Positions 37,367-46,343 of a stretch of DNA of 64,000 nucleotides are shown here, one piece after another (position 1 is the first letter of the stretch; each line of letters starts with the position of its first letter). The stretch covers positions 4,948,501 through 5,012,500 of the forward strand of contig NZ_CP110128.1 of NCBI RefSeq assembly GCF_028471945.1, given 5' to 3'. Made by a program: the position numbers and the translations under genes. The DNA comes from Pseudomonas sp. WJP1 (GTDB lineage: Bacteria; Pseudomonadota; Gammaproteobacteria; Pseudomonadales; Pseudomonadaceae). The notes beneath the pieces were generated by a model. The model was given only the letters and a program-made list of their open reading frames with translations, ran no database searches and was not told where the DNA came from.

Positions 37367-38623
37367 TCAGTCACCCTCTATCTGTGCCAATGCCACCTGT
37401 GCCAATGCCACCCGCAATCTTGCCGCACTCGCCCGCGGGCAATTCAGCTGGACCCGCGCCAGCCCCAGCCAATCCGCCATCTGCCGCAGATTGAGCGCCA
37501 GCGCCAACATCCCCTCGTCATCCAGCCCCTTTTCCTCTTCATGCACCGCGTGCACCGCCAACCGCCCGGCAGCCCGCTCAGCACGCAGGTCGACCCGCGC
37601 GGCAATGCGCTCATTGTGCAAAAACGGCAAGACGTAATAGCCATAGACCCGCTTACCCGGCGGCGTGTAGATCTCCAGCCGATAGCGAAAATCAAACAGC
37701 CGCTCGGTACGGCTGCGCTCCCAGATCAGCGAGTCGAACGGTGAAAGCAAGGCACTGGCCTCGAGCTTGCGTCGCACTTTCGGCTCAGGCAGGCAATAGG
37801 CAGGTTGCCGCCAACCCTCGACTTCACAGCAGAGCAACTCACCGGCCTCGACCAATTCCGCCAGACGCGGACGACTGTCCGCGGGGCTTAAACGAAAATA
37901 GTCACGCAGGTCTTTCTCGATGCCCACGCCCAAGGCTGACGCGGCATGCCGTATCAGCCCGCGCTGGGCCTCAGCCTCATTGAGCCGCGGTTGCGCCAGG
38001 ATCGCCGAAGGGATGACCCGCTCCGGCAGGTCATAAAGTCGCTCGAACCCGCGCCGGCCGGCCACTGTCACTTCACCGGCGGCGAACAGCCATTCCAGCG
38101 CATGCTTTTCCGCGCTCCAGTCCCACCAGGGCCCTGCTCGCTCCTGGCGAGTCGACAGGCTGCCGGCGCCCAACGCGCCCTGCTCCTGGACGCAGGCCAG
38201 CACCCGGCGAACCGTGTCCTGCTGTTCACGACCAAAACGCGCCAGTTGTTGATAAATGTCTTCGCCACGGCTTGCCCGCTGCATGCGCCAACGCATCAAC
38301 GGGTACATCGACAAGGGCAGCAAGGACGCTTCATGCCCCCAGTATTCGAACAGGGTACGCTGGCGCCCCTGGCTCCAGGCAGCCTGGTCGAGCAAGTCGG
38401 CTGAATACTGGCCAAGCCGGGAAAACAGCGGCAGGTAGTGCGAACGCACCAGTGCATTGACCGAGTCGATCTGCAAAATGCCCAGGCGCTCGATCAATCG
38501 GTTGATAGCGGCAGGCTTGACCGGCAACGACGGCTGGCGCCCGACAAAACCTTGGGCGGTCAGGGCCAGGCGTCTGGCTTGCTTCAAGGAAAAAGACTGG
38601 GATGCTGGCATCTGACGGCTCAT
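37367..38623 (-). CDS. YcaQ/AlkZ-like winged-helix DNA glycosylase family protein
   Basis: 418 residues, HTH_42 family. The defining motif GILQIDSVNALVRSHYLPLFSRLG (about residues 48-71) includes QID, the catalytic motif of E. coli YcaQ. Tandem winged-helix units follow, with VAGRRGFERLYDLPERV and FDSLIWERSRTERLFDFRYR. YcaQ unhooks interstrand crosslinks and removes N7-alkyl purines, and this protein probably does similar repair. The start is placed at ATG 38623 because GGGGAGAG lies ten bases upstream. The C-terminus contains a 15-base tandem duplication giving VALAQVALAQ. Confidence 0.85.
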   Translation of the reverse strand: MSRQMPASQSFSLKQARRLALTAQGFVGRQPSLPVKPAAINRLIERLGILQIDSVNALVRSHYLPLFSRLGQYSADLLDQAAWSQGRQRTLFEYWGHEASLLPLSMYPLMRWRMQRASRGEDIYQQLARFGREQQDTVRRVLACVQEQGALGAGSLSTRQERAGPWWDWSAEKHALEWLFAAGEVTVAGRRGFERLYDLPERVIPSAILAQPRLNEAEAQRGLIRHAASALGVGIEKDLRDYFRLSPADSRPRLAELVEAGELLCCEVEGWRQPAYCLPEPKVRRKLEASALLSPFDSLIWERSRTERLFDFRYRLEIYTPPGKRVYGYYVLPFLHNERIAARVDLRAERAAGRLAVHAVHEEEKGLDDEGMLALALNLRQMADWLGLARVQLNCPRASAARLRVALAQVALAQIEGD

Positions 38624-38678
38624 CGGCAAGGCTCTCCCCACCTTAGCGGCAGGCGGGAAAAACGCCAATGCCAACGCC

Positions 38679-38918
38679 TCATCGCTTGAATGGATCATCC
38701 CAGAACGGGCGCGCTGACTCCCGCAGGACATCGGCTCGACTCAAGCCAATATCGCGCAAACGCTCGTCGCTCAATCGCGACAGTTCGGTTCGGTCCCTGC
38801 TCAGTTGGCGCCAGCGCTGCAATTGCGTAATCGCTGCCCGGACCGGCTGCCGGAGCCGGTGCAGTGCATCGCGCACGCCATGCCCTACGTCACGCCCTTC
38901 AATGCCTTGTCGTTCCAT
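38679..38918 (-). CDS. DUF1127 protein, copy 1
   Basis: 79 residues. The C-terminal DUF1127 motif is ELSRLSDERLRDIGLSRADVL, ending FWDDPFKR. Proteins of this family are small and Arg-rich; in other bacteria some bind RNA or affect phosphate and stress physiology. GAGGAG precedes the ATG. A second copy lies 162 bases upstream on the same strand. Confidence 0.82.
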   Translation of the reverse strand: MERQGIEGRDVGHGVRDALHRLRQPVRAAITQLQRWRQLSRDRTELSRLSDERLRDIGLSRADVLRESARPFWDDPFKR

Positions 38919-39080
38919 GACACCACTCCTCAATGTTGGGGAGAGGATCTTCAGCCAGTGCGCAAACAGGCTCCAGCAAAGCTCTATGACCATCTGTTTC
39001 GGGCTCGCGCCTACCCCATCAGCCCGGGCTTTCGTCGGGATGACGGGGTAGTGACAGGACATTTCCATGGGTCATCGAGC

Positions 39081-39302
39081 CTACTTTCCATTGCCCATCG
39101 GGTCTTGCCAGAAGTGCAGATCAGCTTCATGCGCGACGTCGGCACGACTCAAGCCGATGTCCTTCAACGCCTCATCACTCATGCTCGCCAGCAGTTCGCG
39201 CTCACGGTGCAGCTCGTACCAGCGACCGACCTTGTGCAACAGATCGGAAATCAGGTGAACCGAATGTTTTTCAGTGCCGTGAATTTCATGTTGACCTTTC
39301 AT
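39081..39302 (-). CDS. DUF1127 protein, copy 2
   Basis: 73 residues, with the motif ELLASMSDEALKDIGLSRAD and the ending FWQDPMGNGK. It is a paralogue of copy 1, similar mainly in the last 40 residues. GGAGGG precedes the ATG. It diverges from a LysR gene at 39398, and the palindrome at 39371 sits between them. Confidence 0.84.
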   Translation of the reverse strand: MKGQHEIHGTEKHSVHLISDLLHKVGRWYELHRERELLASMSDEALKDIGLSRADVAHEADLHFWQDPMGNGK

Positions 39303-39370
39303 CTTGTTGCCCTCCGTTTGGATGGCTCAAGTCTCTGCCCAGGCCTAAGATCAATCCAACGAATGTTTCT

Positions 39371-39383
39371 GATGGTAACCATC
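39371..39383. promoter_or_regulatory. Perfect palindrome GATGGT-A-ACCATC before a LysR gene
   Basis: Six-base perfect arms around one base, ending 14 bases before the LysR ATG in a 95-base divergent spacer. It is a good candidate operator for autoregulation and for control of the DUF1127 genes. Confidence 0.5.
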
Positions 39384-39397
39384 TCGGAGATTGATGC

Positions 39398-40252
39398 ATG
39401 TCGGCCTACCCGAGTATCGATACCGAAGTGCTGCGCACCTTCGTCGCCATCGCCGACCAGGGTGGGTTCACTCGCGCCGGTGAATTGGTCCATCGCACCC
39501 AGTCAGCCGTCAGCATGCAGATGAAGCGACTGGAAGAAGATATTCTGCAACGCCAACTGTTCCAGCGTGACGGGCGCCAGGTGCGGCTCACGGCCGAAGG
39601 CCAGGTGCTGCTGGGTTATGCGCGGCGGATCCTCAAGCTGCACAGCGAGGTGTTCAACACGCTGCGCGAGCCGCACATGGTCGGCACGGTACGCATCGGC
39701 ACCCCGGACGACTACGTGATGCGTTTTCTGCCAGGGATCCTGCGCCAGTTTGCCCAGTCCTATCCGCTGATCCAGATCGAAGTGCATTGTGAATCATCAA
39801 AACAACTGCTGATGCGCCAGGACCTCGACCTGTCCATCGTCACCCGTGAGCCGGGCAGTGAAATCGGCCAGTTGTTGCGCAAGGAACGTTTTGTCTGGGC
39901 CGAGGCGCAATGCTACAGCGCCCACGAGCAGACGCCGCTGCCACTGGCGATGTTCAACAGTGATTGTTTCTGCCGTATCTGGGCCTGCAACGCCCTTGAT
40001 GCCCAAGGGCGCGATTATCGCGTGGCGTATAACAGCGACAGCCTGTCGGCGATCATGGCGGTGGTCAGCGCCGGCCTGGCTGTCACCGCGCAACTTGAAA
40101 GCCTGATCACCGCGGACATGCGCATCCTCGGTGAAGCCGAGGATCTGCCGGTGCTGCCCGAGGCCAGCATCATGCTGGTGCGCAACCTGCACAATCCGTC
40201 ACCGATCACCGAGTGCCTGGCCGAGCATATCGTCGAAGGCTTCAAGCTTTAA
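39398..40252 (+). CDS. LysR family regulator (LrhA/HexA-like)
   Basis: 284 residues. The N-terminal HTH (DTEVLRTFVAIADQGGFTRA, VHRTQSAVSMQMKRLEE) resembles the LrhA/HexA/PecT group. The effector domain includes VRIGTPDDYVMRFLPGILRQ. It is divergent from two DUF1127 genes, a pairing that suggests it controls them. GGAG is upstream of the ATG. Its last 11 bases overlap the end of the TauE gene. Confidence 0.86.
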   Translation: MSAYPSIDTEVLRTFVAIADQGGFTRAGELVHRTQSAVSMQMKRLEEDILQRQLFQRDGRQVRLTAEGQVLLGYARRILKLHSEVFNTLREPHMVGTVRIGTPDDYVMRFLPGILRQFAQSYPLIQIEVHCESSKQLLMRQDLDLSIVTREPGSEIGQLLRKERFVWAEAQCYSAHEQTPLPLAMFNSDCFCRIWACNALDAQGRDYRVAYNSDSLSAIMAVVSAGLAVTAQLESLITADMRILGEAEDLPVLPEASIMLVRNLHNPSPITECLAEHIVEGFKL

Positions 40253-40991
40253 ACGCAAGCATCACCGCACAGCACAGCAGGAAGCCGCAAAACAGGGCGC
40301 GCAGCAGGCGCTCCGGCAGGCTGTGGGCGATCTTCACGCCCCAGCTGATACTCATCAGCCCGCCGATTGCCAGTGGCACTCCGATCATCCAGTTCACCTG
40401 GTGATGTACGCCATAAGTGACCAGCGTGACGCCGGTGCTCGGCAGCGCCAGTGCCAGGGACAGGCCCTGGGCAACCACCTGGGTGGTGCCGAACACGCTG
40501 GTCAACACTGGTGTCGCCACCACTGCCCCGCCCACGCCAAACAGACCACCCATGGTGCCGGATGCCGCACCGAGCACGCCCAGCCACGGCCATGAATGGT
40601 TCATCTGCGCCGAAGGCGATGCGCTGGCGAGGAACATCCGCACCAGGTTGTAGGCGCAAAGCGCGATCAGAAACGCGACAAAACCGATACGCATGCTTTG
40701 CGCATCGATCCCCACCGCCCAGATCGATCCGAGCCAGGCGAAGCAAAAACCCATCGTGGCCAGCGGCAGCGCGTGACGTAACTCGATCTTGTTGCGCTGG
40801 TGGTAGCGCCACAGTGCCAGCATCACGTTGGGCACCACCATCACCAATGCCGTACCTTGGGCAATCTGCTGATCGAGCCCGCATAAAACGCCCAGCAACG
40901 GAATGGCGATCAATCCCCCGCCGATGCCAAACAAACCGCCGAGGGTTCCCAAGGCGGCGCCGAAAACCAGATACAACACAAACTCAATCAC
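40242..40991 (-). CDS. TauE/SafE family membrane permease
   Basis: 249 residues with about eight hydrophobic segments. The two repeated TauE/SafE motifs are visible: GGLFGIGGGLIAIPLL near the N-terminus and GTMGGLFGVGGAVVATPVL in the middle. Members export sulfite, sulfoacetate or other organic anions; the substrate is not predictable. It is divergent from the LysR gene at 41104 and converges on the LysR gene at 39398. Confidence 0.9.
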   Translation of the reverse strand: MIEFVLYLVFGAALGTLGGLFGIGGGLIAIPLLGVLCGLDQQIAQGTALVMVVPNVMLALWRYHQRNKIELRHALPLATMGFCFAWLGSIWAVGIDAQSMRIGFVAFLIALCAYNLVRMFLASASPSAQMNHSWPWLGVLGAASGTMGGLFGVGGAVVATPVLTSVFGTTQVVAQGLSLALALPSTGVTLVTYGVHHQVNWMIGVPLAIGGLMSISWGVKIAHSLPERLLRALFCGFLLCCAVMLAFKA

Positions 40992-41103
40992 GGTGTCTCT
41001 CTCCCAAACGTCAGGCGATTCATCCTACGCAACTGCTTCTGGCGCGGAAACGCACAGCAACGCACAATGGCTATGCCAAACTCGCACAGGCATCGAGCCA
41101 CAC

Positions 41104-42060
41104 ATGAATCCCAACCTACTGACCGAGCAACTGGGCCTGTTTCTCGACGTGCTGGAAACCGGCAGTTTTTCCGCCGCGTCACGCCGTCATCCACTGACCC
41201 CTTCGGCCGTGGCGCGACGCATTGACAGCCTGGAAGGTGCCGTCGGCAGCCAATTGTTCATTCGCAGTACCCATGCGGTGCGCGCAACGCCGGCAGGGCT
41301 GGCGTTTGCCGAACGCGCACGCAGGATCGTCGCCGAATTGCGCCTGGCCCGGGCCGAAGCAGTGTCCCTTAGCAGCGCACCGGAAGGCTTGATTCGTATC
41401 GATGCACCGGCCGCATTCGGGCGGCGCCACCTGGCACCGGTGATTGCCGACTTTCTGCTGCTCTATCCCGGCCTCGACGTGCAATTGCAGTTGATCGACA
41501 GCTTTGTCGACATGCAGGGCTTAAACCTGGGCAAGGTCGATCTGGTCTTGCGCGCCGGGCAACTGGCCGATACCCGGTTGGTGGCCACGCCGCTGGCGAG
41601 CATGGTGCGCATCGCCTGCGCCAGCCCCGCCTACTTGCAGCGCCGCGGCGTGCCGAGTGATCCGGCGCAGCTGGTCGAACATGATGGCCTTGACTGGGCC
41701 GGCCTGGCCCCTCCCTTCGCCTGGCGCTTCGAACGGGACGGGCAGATGCAATTGCACCGACCGTCGCGCGTGCGCATGAGCGCCAATAATGCCGAAGCGT
41801 TGATCTACAGCGCATTGGCCGGCCTGGGCATCGCCCACTTGCCGACCTGGCTCGTCAGCGAATACCTGTTGCGCGGCGAACTGCTGCCGTTGTTCTGCGA
41901 AAACGGCCTGCCAAAACCGGAAAGCTCCGGGATCTACGCCTTGCGCCTGCAACAACAACCCAATTCCCGCAGTCGCCTGCTGCTGGAATACCTGAAAACC
42001 CGTTTCAGCCCCATTCCGCCCTGGGACCTGGTGCTGCAAACCCATCTGGGCCAGCACTAG
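41104..42060 (+). CDS. LysR family regulator
   Basis: 318 residues. HTH region LGLFLDVLETGSFSAASRRH, then PLTPSAVARRIDSLEGAVG. The effector domain begins IRIDAPAAFGRRHLAPVIADF, the pattern of the large CrgA/AaeR-like LysR clade. It is divergent from the TauE permease gene with 112 bases between, so it probably regulates the exporter. Confidence 0.87.
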   Translation: MNPNLLTEQLGLFLDVLETGSFSAASRRHPLTPSAVARRIDSLEGAVGSQLFIRSTHAVRATPAGLAFAERARRIVAELRLARAEAVSLSSAPEGLIRIDAPAAFGRRHLAPVIADFLLLYPGLDVQLQLIDSFVDMQGLNLGKVDLVLRAGQLADTRLVATPLASMVRIACASPAYLQRRGVPSDPAQLVEHDGLDWAGLAPPFAWRFERDGQMQLHRPSRVRMSANNAEALIYSALAGLGIAHLPTWLVSEYLLRGELLPLFCENGLPKPESSGIYALRLQQQPNSRSRLLLEYLKTRFSPIPPWDLVLQTHLGQH

Positions 42061-42129
42061 CCCAGAATTGTCTGGCGCGATAAAGATTTGCCCGCTAGAT
42101 TCATGAAGATCACTGCTCAAGGCTTCCCG

Positions 42130-42591
42130 ATGACCACCAAGCGCGACACCCCGGACCACTGCGACGACCTGCTGCTGGACAACCAGGCCTGCTTCGCCCT
42201 GCATTCCACTTCACTGATGATGACCAAGGTCTACAAACCCCTGCTGCAGGCGTTGGGCCTGACCTATCCGCAATACCTGGTGATGATGGTGCTGTGGGAG
42301 AAGGACGGTCTGACCGTAGGTGAAATCAGCGCGCGCCTGTTGACCGATCCCGGCTCGCTCACGCCGCTGCTCAAGCGCCTGGAGGCCGAAGGCGTGCTCA
42401 GCCGTACCCGCAGCCGTGAGGACGAGCGCGTGGTAATCGTCGAGCTCACCGAACAGGGCCGCGCCTTGCGCGACAAGGCCCGTGGCATTCCGCAATGCAT
42501 CCTCGGCGCCAGCGGGATGACCTTGGAGCGACTGCAAAAGCTTCAAGCGGAACTGCAAGAGCTGCGTCGCCATCTGCAAGACAGCCTCTGA
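42130..42591 (+). CDS. ohrR: Organic-hydroperoxide sensor OhrR (MarR family)
   Basis: 153 residues. The redox cysteine is Cys21 in NQACFALHS. The winged-helix portion ([30 protein letters not shown]) and wing [16 protein letters not shown] follow. It represses ohr until the cysteine is oxidised by an organic peroxide. The ATG at 42130 gives the family's length; the longer frame to 42088 is not conserved. ohr lies downstream on the same strand, with its own operator region. Confidence 0.9.
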   Translation: MTTKRDTPDHCDDLLLDNQACFALHSTSLMMTKVYKPLLQALGLTYPQYLVMMVLWEKDGLTVGEISARLLTDPGSLTPLLKRLEAEGVLSRTRSREDERVVIVELTEQGRALRDKARGIPQCILGASGMTLERLQKLQAELQELRRHLQDSL

Positions 42592-42614
42592 TTTTCAAAC
42601 CACCGAAAATCCCA

Positions 42615-42704
42615 TGTAGGAGTGAGCCTGCTCGCGATGGCGGTGTGTCAGTCAACCTCGATGTTGAATGTGACACAGCTATCGCGAGCAGGCTCACTCC
42701 TACA
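42615..42704. repeat. REP pair between ohrR and ohr
   Basis: TGTAGGAGTGAGCCTGCTCG and its inverted copy ending at 42704, with matching T variants in both arms. Confidence 0.9.
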
Positions 42705-42744
42705 GTCGTTTTGCGTCTGCGCTCAATTTTTTCAAAAATTTATC

Positions 42745-42797
42745 TTGCGCACTAACTATTAGCGCGATACATTCATCTCGCACTTACTTAGCGCGCA
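42745..42797. promoter_or_regulatory. OhrR operator region with two imperfect palindromes
   Basis: Two sites of the form CGCRCTWA-N3-TTAGCGCG: 42745-42767 (GCGCACTAA, CTA, TTAGCGCGA) and 42778-42797 (CGCACTTA, C, TTAGCGCGC). A further TTTAGCGCA half-site follows near 42803. They lie 43-95 bases before the ohr ATG. Confidence 0.65.
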
Positions 42798-42839
42798 AAC
42801 ATTTAGCGCAAAACATCAAACCCGAACGAGGCTTTCACC

Positions 42840-43259
42840 ATGCAAACTCTCTACACCGCCATTGCAACTTCCACCGGTGGCCGCGACGGTCGTGCGATCT
42901 CCAGCGACAACATTCTCGACGTCAAACTCGCCACCCCGAAAGAACTCGGCGGTGCCGGTGGCGCGGCGACCAACCCTGAGCAACTGTTCGCCGCCGGCTA
43001 CTCAGCCTGCTTCATCGGCGCGCTGAAATTCGTCGCCAGCCAGACCAAACGCAAAATCCCGGATGACGCGTCGATCACCGCCCATGTCGGCATCGGCCAG
43101 ATCCCTGGCGGCTTCGGTCTGGACATCGACCTGCACATCAGCATGCCGGGCCTGGAACAAGCCGACGCACAAACACTGGTCGAGGCTGCCCACCAGGTCT
43201 GCCCGTACTCCAACGCCACCCGTGGCAACGTCGAAGTACGTCTGCACGTAACGGTCTAA
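42840..43259 (+). CDS. ohr: Organic hydroperoxide resistance protein Ohr
   Basis: 139 residues. The two catalytic cysteines are present: Cys57 in YSACFIGALKF and Cys121 in HQVCPYSNATRGNVEV. It reduces organic hydroperoxides using lipoylated proteins. GAGG precedes the ATG. Confidence 0.95.
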   Translation: MQTLYTAIATSTGGRDGRAISSDNILDVKLATPKELGGAGGAATNPEQLFAAGYSACFIGALKFVASQTKRKIPDDASITAHVGIGQIPGGFGLDIDLHISMPGLEQADAQTLVEAAHQVCPYSNATRGNVEVRLHVTV

Positions 43260-43295
43260 CGCCACTTTCCATCCAGGCCCGAACAGGAAATGAAC

Positions 43296-44306
43296 ATGAA
43301 CACTTTCAGCAAAGTCTTGACCGGTACCCTTCTCGCCCGGTCTGTCCACAGTGCATTCGCCGGCGACGTTGAACACAACACCCAGGCGTTTCTCGATGCA
43401 CTGAATGCCGGCACCGGCAAACCGATGGAACAGATGACACCCAAAGACGCCCGCGCCGTGCTGGTGGGCGCGCAAGCCGGGGTGAAGCTGACGCTGCCAA
43501 AAGCCGATGTCAGCGAGAAGACCATCCAGGTCGATGGCCAACCGCTGAAGCTGACCATCGTCCGGCCGGCCGGGGTCAAGGGCGAGCTGCCGGTGTTCAT
43601 GTTCTTCCACGGCGGCGGCTGGGTCCTGGGCGATTTCCCGACCCACGAGCGGCTGGTTCGGGATCTGGTGGCGGGCTCGGGTGCGGCGGCGGTTTTCGTC
43701 AACTACACCCCTTCGCCGGAAGCGCACTATCCGGTGGCGATCAACCAGGCGTATGCCGCGACCCAATGGGTGGCCGAGCACGGTAAAGAGATCAACGTCG
43801 ACGGCAAGCGCCTGGCGGTGGCCGGCAACAGCGTCGGTGGCAACATGGCGGCAGTGGTCGCGCTGATGGCAAAAGACAAAGGCACACCGGCAATCAAGTT
43901 CCAGGTCCTGTTGTGGCCGGTGACCGATGCCAACTTCGACACCGGTTCCTATAACCAGTATGCCGAAGGGCACTTCCTGACTCGCAACATGATGAAGTGG
44001 TTCTGGGACAACTACACCACTGACGCCAAACAGCGCAGCGAGATCTACGCCTCGCCGCTGCGGGCCACCTCTGCGCAACTCAAGGGACTGCCACCGGCGC
44101 TGGTGCAGACGGCGGGTGCCGACGTGTTGCGCGATGAAGGTGAAGCCTATGCCCGCAAACTCGACGAGGCCGGGGTGGCGGTGACCTCGGTACGCTACAA
44201 CGGCATGATCCACGACTATGGCTTGCTCAACGTGGTGAGCCAGGTGCCGGCGGTGCGGTCAGCGATGTTGCAGGCATCTGAAGAGCTCAAGCAACATCTG
44301 AAATAA
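43296..44306 (+). CDS. Exported alpha/beta hydrolase (HSL-type esterase)
   Basis: 336 residues. A signal-like N-terminus (FSKVLTGTLLARSVHSAFAG) is followed by a hormone-sensitive-lipase fold: oxyanion motif HGGGW near residue 106, nucleophile elbow GNSVGGN near 180 (Ser in G-x-S-x-G), catalytic Asp in TAGADVLRDE and His in IHDYGLL. It probably hydrolyses small esters in the periplasm. AGGA lies seven bases before ATG 43296, which is preferred over the ATG six bases earlier. It follows ohr after 36 bases and may share its peroxide-inducible transcript. Confidence 0.85.
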   Translation: MNTFSKVLTGTLLARSVHSAFAGDVEHNTQAFLDALNAGTGKPMEQMTPKDARAVLVGAQAGVKLTLPKADVSEKTIQVDGQPLKLTIVRPAGVKGELPVFMFFHGGGWVLGDFPTHERLVRDLVAGSGAAAVFVNYTPSPEAHYPVAINQAYAATQWVAEHGKEINVDGKRLAVAGNSVGGNMAAVVALMAKDKGTPAIKFQVLLWPVTDANFDTGSYNQYAEGHFLTRNMMKWFWDNYTTDAKQRSEIYASPLRATSAQLKGLPPALVQTAGADVLRDEGEAYARKLDEAGVAVTSVRYNGMIHDYGLLNVVSQVPAVRSAMLQASEELKQHLK

Positions 44307-44315
44307 CGTTTGCCC

Positions 44316-44385
44316 CTGTAGGAGCACGGCTTGCCGGCGATGGCGCTCTTGCGTACGCCATCGCCGGCAAGCCGTGCTCCTACAG
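44316..44385. repeat. REP pair after the esterase gene
   Basis: CTGTAGGAGCACGGCTTGCC and the inverted copy ending at 44385; both arms carry the ACGG variant. Confidence 0.9.
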
Positions 44386-44415
44386 GGGATTGGTTGTATC
44401 CGACGCGCACAAAAA

Positions 44416-44439
44416 AGCCCGACTCAATGGTCGGGCTTT
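44416..44439. terminator. Bidirectional terminator before efp
   Basis: AGCCCGAC and GTCGGGCT form perfect arms, with an A-run before and TTTT after. Confidence 0.85.
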
Positions 44440-44458
44440 TTCATTCCTCAAGCAGTGC

Positions 44459-45028
44459 TTATTTAGCACGGCCTTTGTAGGAACCGCCTTCGCGGGTATC
44501 GATCTCGATCATGTCGCCGATTTCGATGAAGTCAGCAACCGACAGCTCGGTACCGTTCTTCAGTTTGGCAGGCTTCATCACCTTGCCGGAAGTATCGCCA
44601 CGAGCGGAACCTTCGGTGTAGTCAACCTGACGCACGATGGTGGTCGGCAGCTCTACGGAAACCAAACGGCCTTCGAAGAACACGGCTTCGCAAACGTCGG
44701 TCATGCCTTCTTCGATGAACGGCAGAACGCTTTCGATGTCTTCGGCGTTCAGTTCGTACATGGTGTAGTCAGTGGTGTCCATGAACGTGTAGCTGTCACC
44801 GCTGATGAAGGACAGGGTCGCTTCCTTACGGTCCAGGATCACGTCGTCCAACTTGTCGTCGGCGCTGTAGACGGTTTCAGTCTTGTAGCCGGTCAGCAGG
44901 TTTTTCAGCTTGGTCTTCATGATCGCGCTGTTACGGCCCGACTTGGTGAATTCAGCTTTCTGAACCAGCCAAGGATCGTTGTCGATACGGATCACGGTAC
45001 CGGGTTTGAGTTCTTTACCAGTTTTCAT
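44459..45028 (-). CDS. efp: Elongation factor P
   Basis: 189 residues in three domains: KOW-like N-terminus with [18 protein letters not shown] domain starting near residue 65, and C-terminal domain with [10 protein letters not shown]. The tip residue is Arg32 (in SGRNS), not Lys, which marks the rhamnosylated EF-P subclass. It relieves ribosomes stalled at polyproline. The modifying enzyme gene earP lies directly upstream on the same strand. Confidence 0.96.
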   Translation of the reverse strand: MKTGKELKPGTVIRIDNDPWLVQKAEFTKSGRNSAIMKTKLKNLLTGYKTETVYSADDKLDDVILDRKEATLSFISGDSYTFMDTTDYTMYELNAEDIESVLPFIEEGMTDVCEAVFFEGRLVSVELPTTIVRQVDYTEGSARGDTSGKVMKPAKLKNGTELSVADFIEIGDMIEIDTREGGSYKGRAK

Positions 45029-45076
45029 TGCGAATATCCGAATTTGGATGGGATTTACAAAAATCTAGGCCGCGTA

Positions 45077-46219
45077 TCATATCCAATTTACATAAAACTG
45101 TACCAGCGCCGCGGCAAGATCGGTGTGCAAGGCCTGTTCCAGACACCACGTCTCGGCGTGTTTTTGCAGCTGTGGCCAGTGTTTGCGCGTCGAATGCCAG
45201 TGGTCGGTCATTGTCTCACCGGCATTCCAGGCCCGCCAGAGACCGCTGATCGCCTCGCCAGCCGCAGGCGGAAGGTCCTTGGTGTAGAGCGTGAGGAAGG
45301 CTTCGAGCTTGTCCAGATGGACATCTTCCTCCTGCTGATAGATGTGCCACAGCATGGGCCGCCCCGCCCATTGCGCGCGGACAAAGGAATCTTCGCCGCG
45401 TACTGCGTTGAAATCGCAGCACCACAGTAACTGGTCATACTGGTCCTGTCGGACGAACGGCAGCACCTGCACGGTCAAGGCATCGCGCACATGCAACGCC
45501 CCCGCCTGCAGATCCTGCGCCCCCAGCCAACGCTCGACGTCGCCCAGGATCCGCCCTTGCGGCACCAGCAGATGAGTGGGCGTCGAGTCGCTCACCAAGG
45601 TGTCCAGCCAGCTGGCCAAACCGGCGTTTTCATAGGCAAACAGCGAAATCAGCAGCGCACCCGGCGCGCGGTCGACCCCCAGGCCTTGCAGGAAGCTTCG
45701 CTGAGCTTCGGGGCTCTGTTGAAACTGCCGACGCCGTTCGAGCAATCCGCTTTCACGCAGCAGGCCGCCCGTCCCCTTGTGGAACCCGGGAAAGAAAAAA
45801 TGCTTCTGCACGTGTTTGTATTTTACCGACGGCAAGCCGTGGCAGCCGATCACCCAGTCCTCGGCGCTCAAGTAGTCGAGGTTCATCCACAGCGGCGTCT
45901 TTTCTCGCAGGGCCATGGCATCCATGTAGGCGCCTGGCAACTGGCAGGCGAACGCGGCGATCACCACATCGGCCGCCTCGACCGGCTGCCAGTCGGCCGA
46001 CCAATGGCACACCTCGACACCCTGCTGCCATTGCTGGCCAGCGTGAATGTCGATCTGCGGACACAGGCGCTCGAAGGCACGCAGATCGTCGACCCACAAA
46101 CGCACCTCCACCCCGTGCTCGGCCACCAGCTGCCGGGACAGCCGCCAGGTCACGCCGATGTCGCCAAAGTTGTCGACCACGGTGCAAAAAATATCCCAGC
46201 GGGTTTTCTTATCAGGCAT
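45077..46219 (-). CDS. earP: EF-P arginine rhamnosyltransferase EarP
   Basis: 380 residues, GT-B fold. The N-terminal WDIFCTVVDNFGDIGVTWRL places Asp16 and Asp20 at the positions of the catalytic aspartates known in P. putida EarP (13 and 17). Glu276-Asp277 in AVRGEDSFVRAQWAGRP matches the nucleotide-sugar site. It transfers rhamnose from dTDP-rhamnose to Arg32 of EF-P. It lies 48 bases upstream of efp on the same strand. GGAG precedes the ATG. Confidence 0.95.
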   Translation of the reverse strand: MPDKKTRWDIFCTVVDNFGDIGVTWRLSRQLVAEHGVEVRLWVDDLRAFERLCPQIDIHAGQQWQQGVEVCHWSADWQPVEAADVVIAAFACQLPGAYMDAMALREKTPLWMNLDYLSAEDWVIGCHGLPSVKYKHVQKHFFFPGFHKGTGGLLRESGLLERRRQFQQSPEAQRSFLQGLGVDRAPGALLISLFAYENAGLASWLDTLVSDSTPTHLLVPQGRILGDVERWLGAQDLQAGALHVRDALTVQVLPFVRQDQYDQLLWCCDFNAVRGEDSFVRAQWAGRPMLWHIYQQEEDVHLDKLEAFLTLYTKDLPPAAGEAISGLWRAWNAGETMTDHWHSTRKHWPQLQKHAETWCLEQALHTDLAAALVQFYVNWI

Positions 46220-46343
46220 TCCAGGCTCCCGTTGGCAAAGGTGTCAATTGTCCGCATAAATCAGCCCACGCAGAAGAGCCGACGCCGATTAATCTTCGTG
46301 CGACAATCGGCACTCGCCCGCGACCCCTCGCCAGGAGGCAACC

